64,000 bases of DNA, from assembly GCA_035255045.1 (NCBI GenBank), contig DATFAA010000006.1, positions 62,001-126,000 on the forward strand. Direction: 5' to 3'. The notes under the pieces are model-generated. The model made no database searches. It was not told the DNA's origin and worked only from the letters and a program-made list of their open reading frames with translations. This DNA is from JAGTRP01 sp035255045 (GTDB taxonomy: Bacteria; Pseudomonadota; Gammaproteobacteria; Burkholderiales; Rhodocyclaceae). This document shows, one piece after another, positions 63,718 through 64,000 of the stretch (positions are counted from its first letter, which is position 1; each line of letters opens with the position of its first letter). Position numbers and translations under genes: made by a program.

Positions 63718-64000
63718 CGGGCCAATTTAGTCGCGCCGGCTGCAAACGAAACCAGGTTCTCGAGGTAGCCAAAGGGTTTGGAAAATCCTTTCCCAAACCC
63801 TTTGGCTAGACTTTACCGATACACCAGTTGATTGGCATAGGCGCCAGCTAGGGACTAGCCAACAGCTTCCTGACTCGGCTTGGTTACTAGAACGAAGGAC
63901 AGCACCCGACCCCAACCGGCCACTCAGCCTTCTCCTGAGCGGCCATTCAGCCAAAGGAGGTTTCCGCGAAGTGGAGTCCTACAAAGCCGCCGTTGGTGAC
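63718..64000. other. Right-hand end of window, no supported gene
   Basis: This 283-base stretch has a long perfect inverted repeat (63766-63808) and a smaller one (63919-63943). A minus-strand frame at 63727-63954 has poor protein character. A plus-strand frame is open from about 63800 to the window end, reading PLSLLLSGHSAKGG and continuing outside. It has no clear start, so I leave it uncalled. Confidence 0.4.
63766..63808. repeat. Perfect 16-base inverted repeat
   Basis: Arms TAGCCAAAGGGTTTGG and CCAAACCCTTTGGCTA around an 11-base centre. The stem can extend by pairing AAA with TTT next to a bulged C. No T run follows, so a classical terminator is unlikely. It may be a repeat-element or attachment-related structure. 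Confidence 0.6.

Larger units (their letters stand above)
61620..64000. mobile_element. Left end of an AT-rich integrative element at ubiA
   Basis: From about 61620 to the window end GC content drops clearly below that of the chromosome. The segment begins with an integrase next to the 5' end of ubiA and carries small cargo genes of unknown role. The right end is outside the window, so type (prophage remnant, genomic island) cannot be told. Confidence 0.6.

Noticed and set aside
63727..63954. Minus-strand frame of 75 residues
   Set aside because: Ser/Arg/Trp-rich composition, no start signal, and it overlaps inverted repeats; not supported as a gene.

Overview
The window is GC-rich chromosomal DNA (roughly two thirds G+C by eye, with a much more AT-rich last 2.4 kb). 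It probably comes from a free-living betaproteobacterium, plausibly Rhodocyclaceae (relatives of Azospira or Dechloromonas). This is an inference from gene content: ubiquinone genes ubiD and ubiA, a DUF2970 protein, an N-type ATPase, an MtrAB-type electron conduit, a PEP-CTERM protein and many chemotaxis and c-di-GMP proteins.

Layout. 1-10.3 kb: end of an HExxH-containing protein, a hybrid histidine kinase, two chemoreceptors, a Cache-PAS-GGDEF cyclase and a secreted Cache protein. 10.4-15.5 kb: small membrane or lipoproteins, tRNA-Phe, a TctDE/QseBC-like two-component pair, and actP with its DUF485 partner. 15.6-17.8 kb: groESL with a CIRCE operator and a strong promoter. 18-35.5 kb: a single-strand copper/silver resistance island (cytochrome c, DUF411, CusCBA-type efflux, DUF2933, an isoprenylcysteine methyltransferase-like protein, CopA-type P-ATPase). 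A complete-looking N-type (alternate) F1Fo ATPase operon is embedded in it, and the first gene of that operon is fused to a YHS metal-binding domain. 35.5-39.6 kb: chrA, a small repeat protein, an FRG-domain protein and two Hsp20 chaperones. 39.6-45.4 kb: a candidate extracellular electron transfer locus (monoheme cytochrome, decaheme MtrA, MtrB porin, CbcL-like nonaheme/cytochrome b quinone oxidoreductase). 45.6-61.7 kb: a GGDEF-EAL protein, trxC, a radical SAM protein, arsC, trehalose/glucan genes (GH15, otsB), an Aer-like receptor, dacB, sfsA, ubiD, a methyltransferase-like gene, a PEP-CTERM protein and ubiA. 61.6-64 kb: left end of an AT-rich integrative element whose integrase abuts the 5' end of ubiA.

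How it fits together. RND pumps such as CusA use the proton gradient. An ATP-driven rotary pump co-oriented with the efflux genes, whose catalytic beta subunit carries its own copper-type YHS domain, suggests a link between metal stress and membrane energisation. That link is inference; the fusion and the gene order are seen directly. Two copper operons share a palindrome-like site of the form ATTACA-N4-TGTAAT, suggesting one CopR/CusR-type regulator encoded elsewhere. The cytochrome locus has the parts of an MtoAB/MtrAB conduit plus an inner-membrane quinone oxidoreductase, consistent with Fe(II) oxidation or Fe(III)/electrode reduction; the direction cannot be decided from sequence.
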